Shown: positions 45,667 through 56,800 of the stretch, one piece after another
Layout: every line of letters starts with the position of its first letter
Position numbering within the stretch: position 1 is the stretch's first letter
NCBI RefSeq assembly: GCF_014863585.1
Contig: NZ_CP062253.1
Location: forward strand, 2,630,501-2,694,500
DNA from: Pseudomonas gozinkensis
Lineage (GTDB): Bacteria > Pseudomonadota > Gammaproteobacteria > Pseudomonadales > Pseudomonadaceae
DNA length: 64,000 nt
Direction of reading: 5' to 3'
Translations under genes and position numbers: made by a program
Notes under the pieces: generated by a model
Seen by the model: the letters and a program-made list of their open reading frames with translations, nothing else
Told to the model about the DNA's origin: nothing
The model's database searches: none

Positions 45667-45684
45667 GTATTTGGCGCGGAAAAA

Positions 45685-46137
45685 TTACTCAGTGATGACG
45701 TTCAGTGCCACTTCGATGTTGCCGCGAGTCGCCTTGGAGTACGGGCAGATCTGGTCAGCGGTGTGGGCCAGGTTTTTCGCGATGTCTTCGGCGATGCCGG
45801 GTACGCGCAGGGTCAGGCGGGCTTGCAGGAAGTAGGCAGGGCCGGTCTGGCCCAGATCCACCTCAATGTCTACCGACATGTCGGCCGGCAGCACCACGCC
45901 CAGATCATTGGCTACCAGGCCGACGGCGGCGGTGTAGCAGGACGACCAGGCACCGGCGAACAGTTGCTCGGCGGTCGGGTGGGGCAGCACGTTGGCAAAC
46001 ACGTGCGCCGGTTTGGCATTGCCGGGCGTCGAGAGCTGAATGTCGAGATTGCCGTTGTGACCGCGGGAAGTGAGGCCGGCACTGCTGGCGGTAGTGTGGG
46101 TCTTGCCGGTGGCCAGGACTTTTTCGATTTTGCTCAT
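45685..46137 (-). CDS. ohr: Organic hydroperoxide resistance protein Ohr (copy 1)
   Basis: 150 residues, OsmC/Ohr family thiol peroxidase that reduces fatty-acid and other organic hydroperoxides. The two catalytic cysteines are C67 in WSSCYTAAV and C131 in QICPYSKATRGN. I chose ATG 46137 (MSKIEKVL); the longer frame upstream runs through the promoter. A palindrome lies about 50 bases upstream and ohrR follows on the same strand, so it should be peroxide-inducible. It has an insertion (residues 40-54) relative to copy 2. Confidence 0.93.
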   Translation of the reverse strand: MSKIEKVLATGKTHTTASSAGLTSRGHNGNLDIQLSTPGNAKPAHVFANVLPHPTAEQLFAGAWSSCYTAAVGLVANDLGVVLPADMSVDIEVDLGQTGPAYFLQARLTLRVPGIAEDIAKNLAHTADQICPYSKATRGNIEVALNVITE

Positions 46138-46186
46138 TTGGGAATCCTCAAGGTGTTGTGACTGATTGTGATCGTATACGGTTAAG

Positions 46187-46200
46187 TCGCATGCGATGTA
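46187..46200. promoter_or_regulatory. Candidate OhrR operator before ohr copy 1
   Basis: TCGCATGCGATGTA, identical in its core to the element at 45656. About 50 bases upstream of the ohr ATG, a position suited to block RNA polymerase. Confidence 0.6.
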
Positions 46201-46402
46201 ATAATAATCCTCTCGTTCCAAAGTTCTGTCAATCCACTCAGAGCCGTCCATACGACGGGCGGTTGTCCGCACGTCCGCCGGCCGGGTGAGTGGAAAACCC
46301 CCGTCTATAGTGAGAGGGCTGTGTGAAACGGGTGGCGCACCTCAAGGCTGCGACGGGAGGCGCCGAGTGAACAATTCGCTGTTTTTCATTCAGGAGATCG
46401 CC

Positions 46403-46819
46403 ATGAGTCAGATCGAAAAAGTCCTCTACACCGCGAAAACCCATACCACCGGCGGACGTGATGGCGCATCGCGCAGTTCCGACGGCATCCTCGATGTAAA
46501 ACTGTCGTCGCCCGGTTCCAGTGGCGGCGGGACCAATCCGGAACAATTGTTCGCTGCCGGCTGGTCGGCGTGTTTCATCGGCGCGATGAAAGCGGTGGCG
46601 GGGCAGCAGAAAATCAGCCTGCCAGCGGACCTGGCGGTGGATGCCGAAGTGGACCTGGGCACTAATTCGGGAGGGTATCTGCTGCAGGCGCGACTGAATG
46701 TGAGCCTGCCGGGCATGGAGCGCGGCGCGGCGCAGCAGTTGGTGGATGCGGCGCATCAGGTGTGCCCGTACTCCAAGGCCACGCGCAACAATATCGAGGT
46801 CGAATTGAAACTGGCCTGA
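46403..46819 (+). CDS. Organic hydroperoxide resistance protein Ohr (copy 2)
   Basis: 138 residues from ATG 46403 (AGGAGAT upstream), second Ohr paralogue. Catalytic cysteines C57 in WSACFIGAMK and C121 in QVCPYSKATRNN. It is divergent from copy 1 and lacks the TCGCATGCGA palindrome in its own leader, so it may be regulated differently. A strong terminator follows. Confidence 0.92.
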   Translation: MSQIEKVLYTAKTHTTGGRDGASRSSDGILDVKLSSPGSSGGGTNPEQLFAAGWSACFIGAMKAVAGQQKISLPADLAVDAEVDLGTNSGGYLLQARLNVSLPGMERGAAQQLVDAAHQVCPYSKATRNNIEVELKLA

Positions 46820-46834
46820 TATCCAGATGCAAAA

Positions 46835-46876
46835 GGGGCGGCATGATCATCGATCATGCCGCCCCTGTTGTTTTTT
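46835..46876 (+). terminator. Intrinsic terminator after ohr copy 2
   Basis: GGGGCGGCATGATC (46835-46848), loop ATC, GATCATGCCGCCCC (46852-46865), then TGTTGTTTTTT. Could serve both this gene and, in reverse, the convergent copper chaperone gene. Confidence 0.9.
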
Positions 46877-46902
46877 GAAGCCGTAGATCTGTCAGTCAGC
46901 GA

Positions 46903-47379
46903 TCAATGCATCTTGCTGTGATCGTGGCCTTCCATGGTCAGCGCCTTGACCGGTGCTTTCACTTCAACGGTTTCCTTTTCGCCCTTGGCGTTTTCCACGG
47001 TCAGGGTCAGCGGCACGCTGTCGCCTTCCTTCAACTGAGCGGTCAGGCCCATCAGCATCACGTGGTAGCCATTCGGGTCGAAATTGACGGGCTTGCCTGC
47101 CGGCAGGTCGACCGATTTCACCGGGCCCATGCTCATCACGTCGTTCTTCATGGTCATCTCATGAATCTGCACGTCTTTGGCGGCCGGCGAGGCAACGCTG
47201 AGCAGCTTGCTGTCGCTGTCGGCGGTGACGGTCATGAACGCGCCGCTGGCCGACTGGTTTGGCACGGTTGCGCGCACCCAGGCGTCGTCGACCTTGGTCT
47301 GCGCCGATACCTGGAAAGCCAGGCCCAGCAGGGACAGGCCCAGTGTGGCACGTTTGATGTTGTTCAGAAAAGGGTTCAT
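46903..47379 (-). CDS. Periplasmic copper chaperone PCu(A)C
   Basis: 158 residues. Signal peptide to about residue 26 (LLGLAFQVSA-Q), then a cupredoxin-like domain with the copper-binding His/Met pattern: HEMTMKNDVMSMG followed by YHVMLMG. The tail GHDHSKMH adds more ligands. It delivers Cu(I) to cytochrome oxidase assembly. The start ATG shares a base with the stop of the SCO gene (TGATG), so the pair is one operon. Confidence 0.92.
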   Translation of the reverse strand: MNPFLNNIKRATLGLSLLGLAFQVSAQTKVDDAWVRATVPNQSASGAFMTVTADSDSKLLSVASPAAKDVQIHEMTMKNDVMSMGPVKSVDLPAGKPVNFDPNGYHVMLMGLTAQLKEGDSVPLTLTVENAKGEKETVEVKAPVKALTMEGHDHSKMH

Positions 47380-47984
47380 CAGCAGACCTCCATGACGGTA
47401 AGCAAATCTTCCGTGCACTCTTGTGCAGAAAGCGATTGAGACAGGCCCACACGCAAGTTGCCCCGGGTGTCGTAGACATAGCTGGTGGCGGTGTGGGAAA
47501 GGGTATAGGTGTCGCCGGCCGGGACTTTTTCGTAGAACACGTCGAATTCCTTGGCGGTGGCCTTGGTTTCTTCGAGGGTGCCGTACAGCGCGACAAAGCT
47601 TGGATCGAAGGTCTTGACGTAGGCGTCGAGAATTTCCGGGGTGTCGCGTTCCGGGTCGAGGGTGATGAACACCACTTGCAGGATGTCGCCGTCCTTGCCC
47701 ATCAGCTTCTTGATTTTCGCGGCGCGGGCCAGCGTCGTCGGGCAGATCGCCGGGCACTGGGTGAAGCCGAAGAAGATCATCGGCATCAGGCCGCGAAAGC
47801 TCGACAGCGACACGGTGTTGCCTTCGGTGTCCTTGAGCTTGAAGGTGCGTCCGAGGATCTTGTCGCTCAGATCCTTGCCGTACTTGTACGACAGTTCGCC
47901 GCGGGTGTCGCAGCCGGCGAGCAGGCCGAGACCGAGTACGCCCATTCCCGCAAGCACCTTGCGGCGAGTCAACAAAGCCGTCAT
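47379..47984 (-). CDS. SCO1/SenC-family copper/thioredoxin-like protein
   Basis: 201 residues. Lipoprotein signal (GLGLLAGC, lipidated Cys at 25). The thioredoxin-like domain has the copper motif C77-P-A-I-C81-P and H164 in TLSHTATSYVYD. It matures the Cu(A) site of cytochrome c oxidase together with PCu(A)C. First gene of the two-gene operon. Confidence 0.93.
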   Translation of the reverse strand: MTALLTRRKVLAGMGVLGLGLLAGCDTRGELSYKYGKDLSDKILGRTFKLKDTEGNTVSLSSFRGLMPMIFFGFTQCPAICPTTLARAAKIKKLMGKDGDILQVVFITLDPERDTPEILDAYVKTFDPSFVALYGTLEETKATAKEFDVFYEKVPAGDTYTLSHTATSYVYDTRGNLRVGLSQSLSAQECTEDLLTVMEVC

Positions 47985-48135
47985 TTCATACCGCCCTTTG
48001 GAGCCCGCCAGTCGGCAGGACAGGCGGGCGGGTTAACCGTAAAAGCGGCGCATGATACCAAAATGATCCGGCAGGTCGGTTTTTGATCACCCGTCAATGT
48101 CGGAACGGGCGACAAAAGGTGTAAGAAAAAATGAC

Positions 48136-49551
48136 TCAGGGTGATGGCGGAAGCGGCTCGACCGGGCTCCAGCCACCGCCCAGCGCGGTGTACAGGTTCA
48201 CTTGCGCCACCAGTTGCGCCAGCCGGTCGGTAATCAGTCCTTGCTGGGAACTGAACAGCGAACGCTGGGCATCGAGGAACGTCAGGCTGCTATCGACGCC
48301 GCTCCGATAACGGTGTTGCGCCATGTCGTAGTAATCCTGGGTCGCCTGCACCAGATCGCGTTGGGCCTGGAGTTGCTGTTCGTAGGTCTGGCGCGCCGCG
48401 AGGCCGTCGGACACTTCCTGAAATGCCGTTTGAATGGTCTTTTCGTACTCGGCGACGGTGATGTCTTTTTGCAGCTTCGCGTAATCCAGGCTGGCGCGCA
48501 GACTGCCGGCGTTGAAGATCGGCAGGTTGATCTGCGGCTGAAACGTCCAGGCCCCGGAGCCGCCCTTGAACAGCCCGGACAAGTCGCGGCTGGATGTCCC
48601 GGCATTGGCGGTCAGGCTGACACTCGGGAAAAACGCCGCCCGCGCCGCGCCGATGTTGGCATTGGCAGCCCGCAGCTTGTATTCGGCCTGCAGAATGTCC
48701 GGCCGGCGTTGCAGCAGATCCGAAGGCAACCCGGCCGGCACGGTTGCCACCAGATCACTGTCCAGTGGACGCGCCGGCAGGTGCTCGGAAACTGGAGCAC
48801 CCACCAGCAGCGTCAGGCTGTTCAAGTCCTGGGCGACCTGACGCTGATAACGGGCCAGGCTCGCGCGGGTGCTGTCGACACTGGTCTGCGCCTGAATCTG
48901 ATCCAGCGCCGAAGACTTGCCGGCCTCGCGGTTGCGGGTAGTCAGGTGCAGGCTGCGCTCATCGGCGGCCAGCGTTTCCCGGGCCAGCGCCAGCAACTCC
49001 TGATCGGCGCGCCAGGTCAGGTAGGCGTTGGCGACGTTCGCCACCAGGCTCAATTGCGCACTGCGCCGGGCCTCTTCGGTGGACAGCCAGGTCAGCAATG
49101 CCTGCTCGCTGAGGCTGCGTACCCGGCCGAAAAAATCCAGTTCGTAAGCGCTGATGCCCAGATTCACCGAGTAGGTCGAGGTGATCGCTGCCTTGGTGCG
49201 GGTCACGCTGGACGGCACCCGCTGACGCAGTTCGCTGGCGTTGGCCGACACCGCCGGCAGCAGATCGGCGCGCTGGATGCGGTACTGCGCCTGAAACGCC
49301 TCGACGTTCAGCGCAGCCACTCGCAAATCACGGTTGTTGACCAGCGCGCTTTCGATCAATTGCTGCAACGCCGGGTCATTGAACAGCGCGCGCCAGTCTT
49401 CGACGCGGAGTGTGGCCGGGGATTGCACGGCATACGCCGGACCTTGCGGATACTGCGCAGCGCTCGGCGATGCCGGTCGCTGGTAATCGGGAATCAACGA
49501 GCAACCGCCCAGCAGCGCGGCGGACAGCAGGGAAATCGGCAACCTGGACAT
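48136..49551 (-). CDS. Outer-membrane efflux lipoprotein, OprM/NodT family
   Basis: 471 residues from ATG 49551 (GAGG 7 nt upstream on the minus strand). Lipobox SAALLGGCS near residue 17, then two outer-membrane efflux repeats ([20 protein letters not shown] and [20 protein letters not shown]). It forms the trimeric outer-membrane channel of a tripartite pump. In Pseudomonas lipopeptide clusters a nodT-like gene of this kind stands between or beside luxR and the first NRPS gene, and MacAB lies after the last NRPS; that partner would be outside the window. Same strand as luxR, 62 bases downstream. Confidence 0.9.
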   Translation of the reverse strand: MSRLPISLLSAALLGGCSLIPDYQRPASPSAAQYPQGPAYAVQSPATLRVEDWRALFNDPALQQLIESALVNNRDLRVAALNVEAFQAQYRIQRADLLPAVSANASELRQRVPSSVTRTKAAITSTYSVNLGISAYELDFFGRVRSLSEQALLTWLSTEEARRSAQLSLVANVANAYLTWRADQELLALARETLAADERSLHLTTRNREAGKSSALDQIQAQTSVDSTRASLARYQRQVAQDLNSLTLLVGAPVSEHLPARPLDSDLVATVPAGLPSDLLQRRPDILQAEYKLRAANANIGAARAAFFPSVSLTANAGTSSRDLSGLFKGGSGAWTFQPQINLPIFNAGSLRASLDYAKLQKDITVAEYEKTIQTAFQEVSDGLAARQTYEQQLQAQRDLVQATQDYYDMAQHRYRSGVDSSLTFLDAQRSLFSSQQGLITDRLAQLVAQVNLYTALGGGWSPVEPLPPSP

Positions 49552-49613
49552 CAAACAGCCTCGTTCACAAAAGAGAGCGGACGCCGGGCGCCCGTGATGA
49601 GAAATGCGCCGGA

Positions 49614-50408
49614 TCAGGCCCCGGCCATCCATTTCGCCAGACCGTGTCGCCCGCTGACCCCAAGCTTGGCGGCCGCGCGCTTGAGGTAGGTCTCGATCGA
49701 GCTGTTTTTGACCCGCAGTTTTTCCGCCATCTGCGGCACGGTGCCGCCAGTCAGCAAACCCAGGCAGACCTCTTTCTCGCGCACCGACAAGGTGATGTCG
49801 CCCAACGCCAGGCGTTCGTCGAACACCTGTTGCAACGGCGTCTGGGATTGATCGGCTTGTGGCGTGCGGGGCTGGCGGGCGATGGCTTGTCGACTGATGT
49901 GCGCGTGGCGCTCGATCAAGGGCAACAGGGTGTCGGACAGGCGCTTGAGGAACGACAGCTCCGGCAGAGAGAACACTCGATGCGTGTGGGGGCGGTAGAA
50001 CGAGATGACGCAACGGCGGTTGGACGTGCGGGACACCAGATTGCATTGGTGGACGCTGTGGTGGGGGGGGCGATGCTGGAGCGAGGCTTTCAGTTGAATC
50101 AGTAGCGAGTCGTTCATCTCGATCATCTGTTGCAGCAGCGGGTGGTCGTCGGGGTGCTGCAACGGATCCGGGGGCGGGAAGGTGTCCGGCAAACCGGCAC
50201 TGCCCAACGCCTTGATCTCGACCACGCTGGACTCCCGTTCATCCAGAGTCCACTCACTGAGATGGACCCGATTGACCGGAACGAGGTTGTCGACCAGCTG
50301 GAACATGTTGGTGGCAAAACGCTCGTTGCCGGTGCTGGCGATCAGTTCACCCAGCTGCCAATAAAAGTGCGGATTTTCCATGTTGCGAAGACTGCCGGTC
50401 AGATTCAT
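49614..50408 (-). CDS. LuxR-type regulator of the lipopeptide cluster
   Basis: About 264 residues if started at 50408 ([10 protein letters not shown]); the frame continues further upstream and the start is uncertain since no good ribosome binding site is seen. The C-terminal LuxR HTH is clear ([20 protein letters not shown] to [15 protein letters not shown]). The N-terminal 190 residues do not look like an acyl-homoserine-lactone domain, as in the LuxR regulators of viscosin-, orfamide- and xantholysin-type clusters, which are needed for NRPS expression. It is divergent from NRPS 1 across a 483-base gap. Confidence 0.85.
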   Translation of the reverse strand: MNLTGSLRNMENPHFYWQLGELIASTGNERFATNMFQLVDNLVPVNRVHLSEWTLDERESSVVEIKALGSAGLPDTFPPPDPLQHPDDHPLLQQMIEMNDSLLIQLKASLQHRPPHHSVHQCNLVSRTSNRRCVISFYRPHTHRVFSLPELSFLKRLSDTLLPLIERHAHISRQAIARQPRTPQADQSQTPLQQVFDERLALGDITLSVREKEVCLGLLTGGTVPQMAEKLRVKNSSIETYLKRAAAKLGVSGRHGLAKWMAGA

Positions 50409-50891
50409 ATCCTTGTCATCCTTGATGTAGAGCCATTGTCGAATCGTCTGCCGTGCATGCACCCGTGAAACGCCCACCCAGTCTTTTCTCCTTGAAATCG
50501 ATCTGGAGCGGGATTTAAGCCTATGCATTTGTCCTACGTCTGTAGGGGAAAACAGGGACACAAAGTGCCACCATTTCCGAAAAAATGGCGTCACGTTTCT
50601 GTCAGATCAATGTGTAAGGTCACGTAGTCCGTGATTGTACGATCTAGTGCGAACCCCGAAATCCGGGGCTCGGACCGACGCGTCCCACAATTGCGAGGCG
50701 CTAGTCGGTAGCACCGAGTGGCGATTGTCCTACAGGATTTTCAGCCATTTCTTTCCGAACTTTTAGGGGGATCGCTGACTTATCCGGTCCTGTTGGTTCG
50801 CAGGATGGTGCGAAGTGGGCAGGGTTGTCCGGGTTTCACGTGTCACGCGGGTTTCGGGGCCGATGCTTGAATACGCGCCAAATCACGTGAG
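50409..50891. promoter_or_regulatory. Divergent luxR / NRPS promoter region with inverted repeat
   Basis: No gene. CCTAC-GTCT-GTAGG (50533-50546) is an inverted repeat, and the word TTGTCCTAC occurs there (50529) and again about 200 bases on (around 50726, TTGTCCTACAGG). These are candidate LuxR-regulator sites for the NRPS promoter. No convincing -10/-35 was assigned. Confidence 0.4.
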
Positions 50892-53800
50892 ATGGATCTT
50901 ATGAACCAATTTGCTGCCGACGCGGCGGACGGTCTGTCCGCGATTTCCGAGGCCTTCCCGCTGACTGCCGCCCAGCGCGACATCTGGCTCGACCAACTGC
51001 GTCAGGGAAACTCGCCGATGTACAACATCGGTGGTTATGTCGAACTGACCGGGCCGCTGGATCCGGCGCTGATGCAGGCAGCGCTTGAAGGGCTCGTGGC
51101 CCGGCATGACGCCATGCGCACCAGCCTGCTGCCGGGGGCCGGCGAGCATGGGCTGCCGTTGCAGCGTTTTGCCCAGACCATGCCGGTGCCGATGCCGGTG
51201 CACGACTTTCGCAGCCATCCCGATCCTTACGCCGCCGCGCGCCAGCTGACTCAGGAATGCATCGAGCAGCGGTTCACGCTGGGCGGCGGGCCGTTGTTCC
51301 GGTTTCGTCTGCTCTGGCTCGATGACGACTGCCATTGGCTGTCACTCCAGGCCCATCACTTGATTGTCGATGGCTGGGGTTTCGGCGAGATGCTCAAATC
51401 CCTCGACGAGATCTACAACGCGCTGGCGCTCGGGCAGCAGCCACCCGATTCGGCGCCGTCCTATGTCGATTTCATCCGTGATGATGCGCGGTATTTTCAG
51501 TCCGCCCGTTATGCCCGCGACCGTGCGTACTGGCTGGACAAATACCGGCATCGTCCCGAACCGCTGTTGTTGCCGCGCTATCAGGAACGCTTTGCCGGCG
51601 CTGCGGCACCGACGCGGATTTTCTCGCAGGTGTTTCCGGCACGCCTGCACGAGCGCATGAAGCAGGTGGCCCGAGAGTACGGCGCATCGGCGTTTCATGT
51701 GTTGCTGGCAGCGATTCATGTGTACTTCAGCCGCAGCGCCCAGCGTGACGAATGGGTAGTGGGCGTGCCGCTGCTCAACCGTTCCGGCGCCCGGTTCAAA
51801 TCGACCCTGGGGCTGTTCACCCAGGTCAGCGCGGTGCGCATGGGGTTCGGCCGCGAGTTGGCGTTCAAGGCGCTGATCAAGGCGATTGGCGATGAGTTGA
51901 AACAGGATTTCCGCCATCAGCGATTCCCCCTCAGCGAGATGAACCGCGCACTCGGACTGCTGCGCGAGGATCGCTCGCAGCTGTTCGAGGTGACCGTGTC
52001 CTACGAGCGCGACGCGCATGAGTACCGCTACGGCGATGCGCAGGGGCGAGTGGTCAAAGTGTCGAACCACGAAGAGGGCACGCCGCTATCCGTGCACCTG
52101 CTGAGCAGCCGGGGCGACGACGAGGACAGTTTGTACATGGTGTACAACGAGGCCTACTTTGACGCCGATGAAATCGCGGCGCTGAGCGGGCGGTTGCTGT
52201 GGGTGCTGGAACAGGGGCTTGAAGAACCCGCGCTTGCGGTGGGCGATTTCAGCCTGAGCCTGCCGACCGAAACGGCGCTGTTGCAGCAGTGGAATGACAC
52301 GCGCGCGGAATATCCTCAAGACCTGACCATCCACCAGCGCATCGAAGCGCAAGCCGCAATGCGACCGGATGCGGTGGCGGCAGAGTTGCAGGGCTTGCGG
52401 CTGACCTATGCCGAGCTGAACCGACAGGCCAACGCCCTGGCCCATCATTTGATTGCGCTCGGCGTGCGACCGGATGACCGCGTGGCACTCGTCGCCCGCC
52501 GAGGGCTGGACACACTGGTCGCGCTGCTGGCGATCCTCAAATCCGGCGCCGGTTACGTGCCGGTCGACCCGGCCCATCCGGCGGAACGGCTGAGCTATTT
52601 GTTGAGTGACAGTGCTCCGGTCGTGGTCCTGACCCAGCGCGATCTGCGCGAACGCTTGCCGGTGCTGGACGTGCCGGTGATCGAAATCGATTCGCGCGGC
52701 TGGCCGATCAACGATCTCAATCCCGACGTCTCGGGGCTGACCACCGCGCACCTGGCCTACGTGATCTACACCTCCGGCTCCACCGGGCAGCCCAAAGGCG
52801 TGATGGTCGAACATCACACGTTATCGAATCTGGTCGACTGGCATTGCGCGGCCTTCGATCTGTGCGCCGGTCGCCATACCTCAAGCCTCGCCGGTTTCGG
52901 CTTCGACGCCATGGCCTGGGAAGTCTGGCCCGCGCTGTGTGCCGGCGCGACCCTGCACCTGGCGCCGTCCCGCGACGGCGGCGAAGACATCGACGCGCTG
53001 CTCGATTGGTGGCGCGCGCAGCCGCTGGACGTGAGTTTCCTGCCGACCCCGATTGCCGAGTACGCCTTCAGCCGTCACCTCGAACACCCGACCCTGCGCA
53101 CACTGCTGATCGGCGGCGATCGCCTGCGTCAGTTCAACCGCGAGCAGACGTTCGCGGTGATCAACAACTACGGCCCGACCGAAGCGACGGTGGTCGCCAC
53201 TTCGGGCCGAATCGAACCGGGCCGGACGCTGCACATCGGCAAACCCGTGAGCAATGCCACGGCCTATCTGCTGGATGACCGACAGCGTCCGGTGCCGATT
53301 GGCGTTCCCGGTGAGTTGTACGTCGGTGGTGCCGGTGTGGCGCGGGGTTACTTCAACCGTCCTGAGCTGACCGCCGAACGTTTCCTCGACGATCCATTCA
53401 GCCGCCAGCCCAACGCGCGGATGTACCGCACCGGCGACCTCGCACGCTGGCGCCAGGACGGCACTATCGAATACCTGGGCCGCAACGACGATCAGGTGAA
53501 AATCCGTGGCGTGCGCATCGAGCCCGGCGAAATCGAAGCCGCGTTGAGCAGCCATGAATCCGTGCGCGATGCTGTGGTGCAGGTGCGCGACGGGCAGTTG
53601 CTGGCCTGGTTCACCGAACGCCAGCCGCTGGATATCACGCAGCTGCATGCTCACCTCAAGACCCGTCTGCCCAGCGTGATGCTGCCATCGGCCTACGTGC
53701 GCCTGACGGCGTTGCCGCTGACGGCCAACGGCAAACTGGATCGCCAGGCGTTGCCGGCGCCGGGGCCGGAGGCGTTGATCCGCCGCGAATATGAAGCTCC

Positions 53801-56800
53801 GCAAGGCGACGTCGAAATCCTCCTGGCACAGATCTGGGCCGACGTACTGCAAGTCGAAAAGGTCGGGCGTCACGATCACTTCTTCGAGCTGGGCGGGCAT
53901 TCGTTGCTGGCGGTGAACCTGATCGAACGCATGCGTCAGCTCGGCATGAGCAGCGATGTGCGCGTGCTGTTTGGCCAGCCGACGCTGGCGGCACTGGCCG
54001 CATCGGTGGGCAGTGGCCGCGAGGTCGAAGTGCCCGCCAACCGTATTCCGGCGGGTTGCACGCAGATCACTCCGGACCTGTTGCCGTTGGTAGAACTGGA
54101 TCAGGCCACCCTCGACCGGATCATCGCCACCGTGCCGCGCGGAGCGGCCAACGTGCAGGACATTTATCCGCTCGCGCCGTTGCAGGAAGGCATCCTCTAC
54201 CACCACATCACCGCCGCGCAGGGTGATCCGTATCTGCTGCAATCGCAGCTGGCGTTCGACAGCGTCGAGCGGGTCGAGGCCTATGCGGCGGCGCTGCGTC
54301 AGGTCATGGCGCGCCACGACATCCTGCGCACTGCGGTGGTCTGGGAAGGTTTGACCAATCCGGTGCAGGTGGTGTGGCGCGAAGCCGAATTGCCGGTGCA
54401 AGAAATCGAACTCGATCCGGCGGAGGGCGATGTCCTCGCGCAACTGCACGCGCGTTTCGATGCTCGTCGCTATCGCATCGACGTCAGTCAGGCGCCGCTG
54501 ATCCGGCTGATGTATGCCCGCGACCCGGCCCAAGGGCGGATCGTGGCGATTCTGTTGTTCCATCACCTGGCGCTGGATCACATTGCGCTGGAAGTCTTGC
54601 GCCATGAAATGCGCGCCAACCTGCTGGGCCAGAGTGAGCCCTTGCCGCCGGCGGTGCCTTACCGCAACTACGTGGCCCAGACCCGGCTCGGTGTCAGCGA
54701 GCAGGAACATGAAGCGTTCTTCCGCGAGATGCTCGCCGACATCGACGAGCCGACCTTGCCGTTCGGCTTGCAGGACGTGCAGGGCGACGGGCGCGGTATC
54801 GATGAAGCCGTACGCACGCTTGCGCCGGAACTGGATCGGCGTTTGCGCCTTCAGGCGCGACAGGCAGGCGTCAGCGTGGCCAGCCTGATTCACTTGGCCT
54901 GGGCGCAGGTGCTGGCGGCGACCTCGGGACAGGAACATGTGGTGTTCGGCAGCGTTTTTATGGGCCGGATGCAGGGCGGCGAGGGCTCCGATCGAGCGCT
55001 CGGGGTGTTCATCAATACCTTGCCATTGCGGGTGGACATGGACCGGGGCGCGCGCGATGCCGTGCGGCTGACCCACGCCCGACTGACCGACTTGCTCGGG
55101 CACGAACATGCGTCACTGGCGCTGGCCCAGCGTTGCAGCGGCGTTGCGTCGCCGGCGCCGCTGTTCAGTGCATTGCTCAACTATCGGCACACCGACCTTG
55201 AGGTGCAGGAATCAGCGTCGGATCCGGCCTGGCAAGGCATCCAGACCCTGGAGAACGAAGAACGCACCAACTACCCGCTGACCTTGAGCGTCGATGATCT
55301 GGGCAGCGCTTTGCAGATCACCACGCGGACCCTGATCAGCATCGGTGCGCAGCGCATCGGCGACTACGTGCAAACCGCGTTGCAGGCATTGGTTGATGCC
55401 CTTGAGCAGACACCGCAACAACCGCTGAATCGCTTGCCGATCCTGCCGGCGACGGAGCTTGAGCGACTGCTGGTCGAATTCAATGCCAGCGAAGTCGATT
55501 GCCCGCTCGATCAGCCGCTTCAGGTGTTGTTCGAGCAACAAGTACAGCGCAGACCTGAAGCCATCGCGCTACAGGCTGGCGAGCAACAACTGACCTATCG
55601 CCAGCTGAACGAACAGGCCAACCGTCTGGCGCATCATCTACGCGAGCACGGTGTGCAGCCGGATTCTCGGGTGGCGATCTGTGTCGAACGCAGCCTGGAT
55701 CTGGTGGTCGGTCTGCTCGGCATTCTCAAGGCCGGCGGCGCCTATGTGCCGCTGGATCCCGACTATCCGCTGGATCGCCTGCATTACATGCTGCAGGACA
55801 GCGCGCCGGTTGCTGTGCTGGTACACGAGGCCACCCGCAATCTGTTGGGCGAGCCGGGTGTGCCGGTCATCGATTTCGACCGTTGCACCTGGCAGCACGC
55901 GTCCGCGGACAATCTGCAAATACCGGGTTTGAGCGCTTCAAACCTGGCCTACATGATCTACACCTCGGGCTCCACCGGCACGCCGAAAGGCGTGATGGTC
56001 GAGCACCGCAGTGCCTGCAACATGGTCCACTGGGGCTCGCAGATCAGCCCGCCGACCGAGCACGGCGCGCTGTTGCAGAAGGCGCCGTTCAGCTTCGACA
56101 GTTCGGTGTGGGAGATTTTCTGGCCACTGAGTTCCGGCCTGCGGCTGGTGCTGGCGCGGCCCGACGGCAACCGCGATTCGGCGTATGTGACCCAGGTGAT
56201 TCGCGAACGGCAGATCACCGTGGTCAAGTTCGTGCCGGCGCTGTTGCAACAGTTCATCGAACAGGACGATGTCAGTCAGTGCACCAGCCTGACCGACGTG
56301 CTCAACGGTGGCGGTGAGCTGACGGCTGCACTGGCCCGGCGCGTCCGCGAGCGCCTGCCGTGGGTGCGTCTGCACAACGTCTACGGCCCGACCGAAACCA
56401 CGGTCGACAGCACCGGCTGGACGCTGGAGCCGGATCAACCGCTGCCGGAGGCCGTGGTGCCGATCGGCAAGGCCCTGAGCAACACCCGGCTCTATGTGCT
56501 GGATGCCCACGATCAACCGGTGCCGTTCGGTGTCAGCGGACATTTGCACATCGGCGGGGTCGGGGTTGCACGGGGTTATCGGGGGTTACCAGCCATGCAA
56601 GCCGAGCGCTTCATCGACAGCCCGTTCGTGGCCGGTGATCGCCTGTACCGCACCGGCGATCTGGTGCGCTACCGCGCGGACGGCAACCTCGAATTCCTCG
56701 GGCGCAATGACTTCCAGATCAAGCTGCGCGGCCTGCGTCTGGAACCGGGGGAAATCGAGGCGCGACTGATCGAGCATGCGGCGGTGCGTGAAGCGGTGGT

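Noticed and set aside
52881..55109. Minus-strand frame of 742 codons (and similar ones under both NRPS genes)
   Set aside because: Shadows of the NRPS modules; His/Gln/Arg-rich translations.
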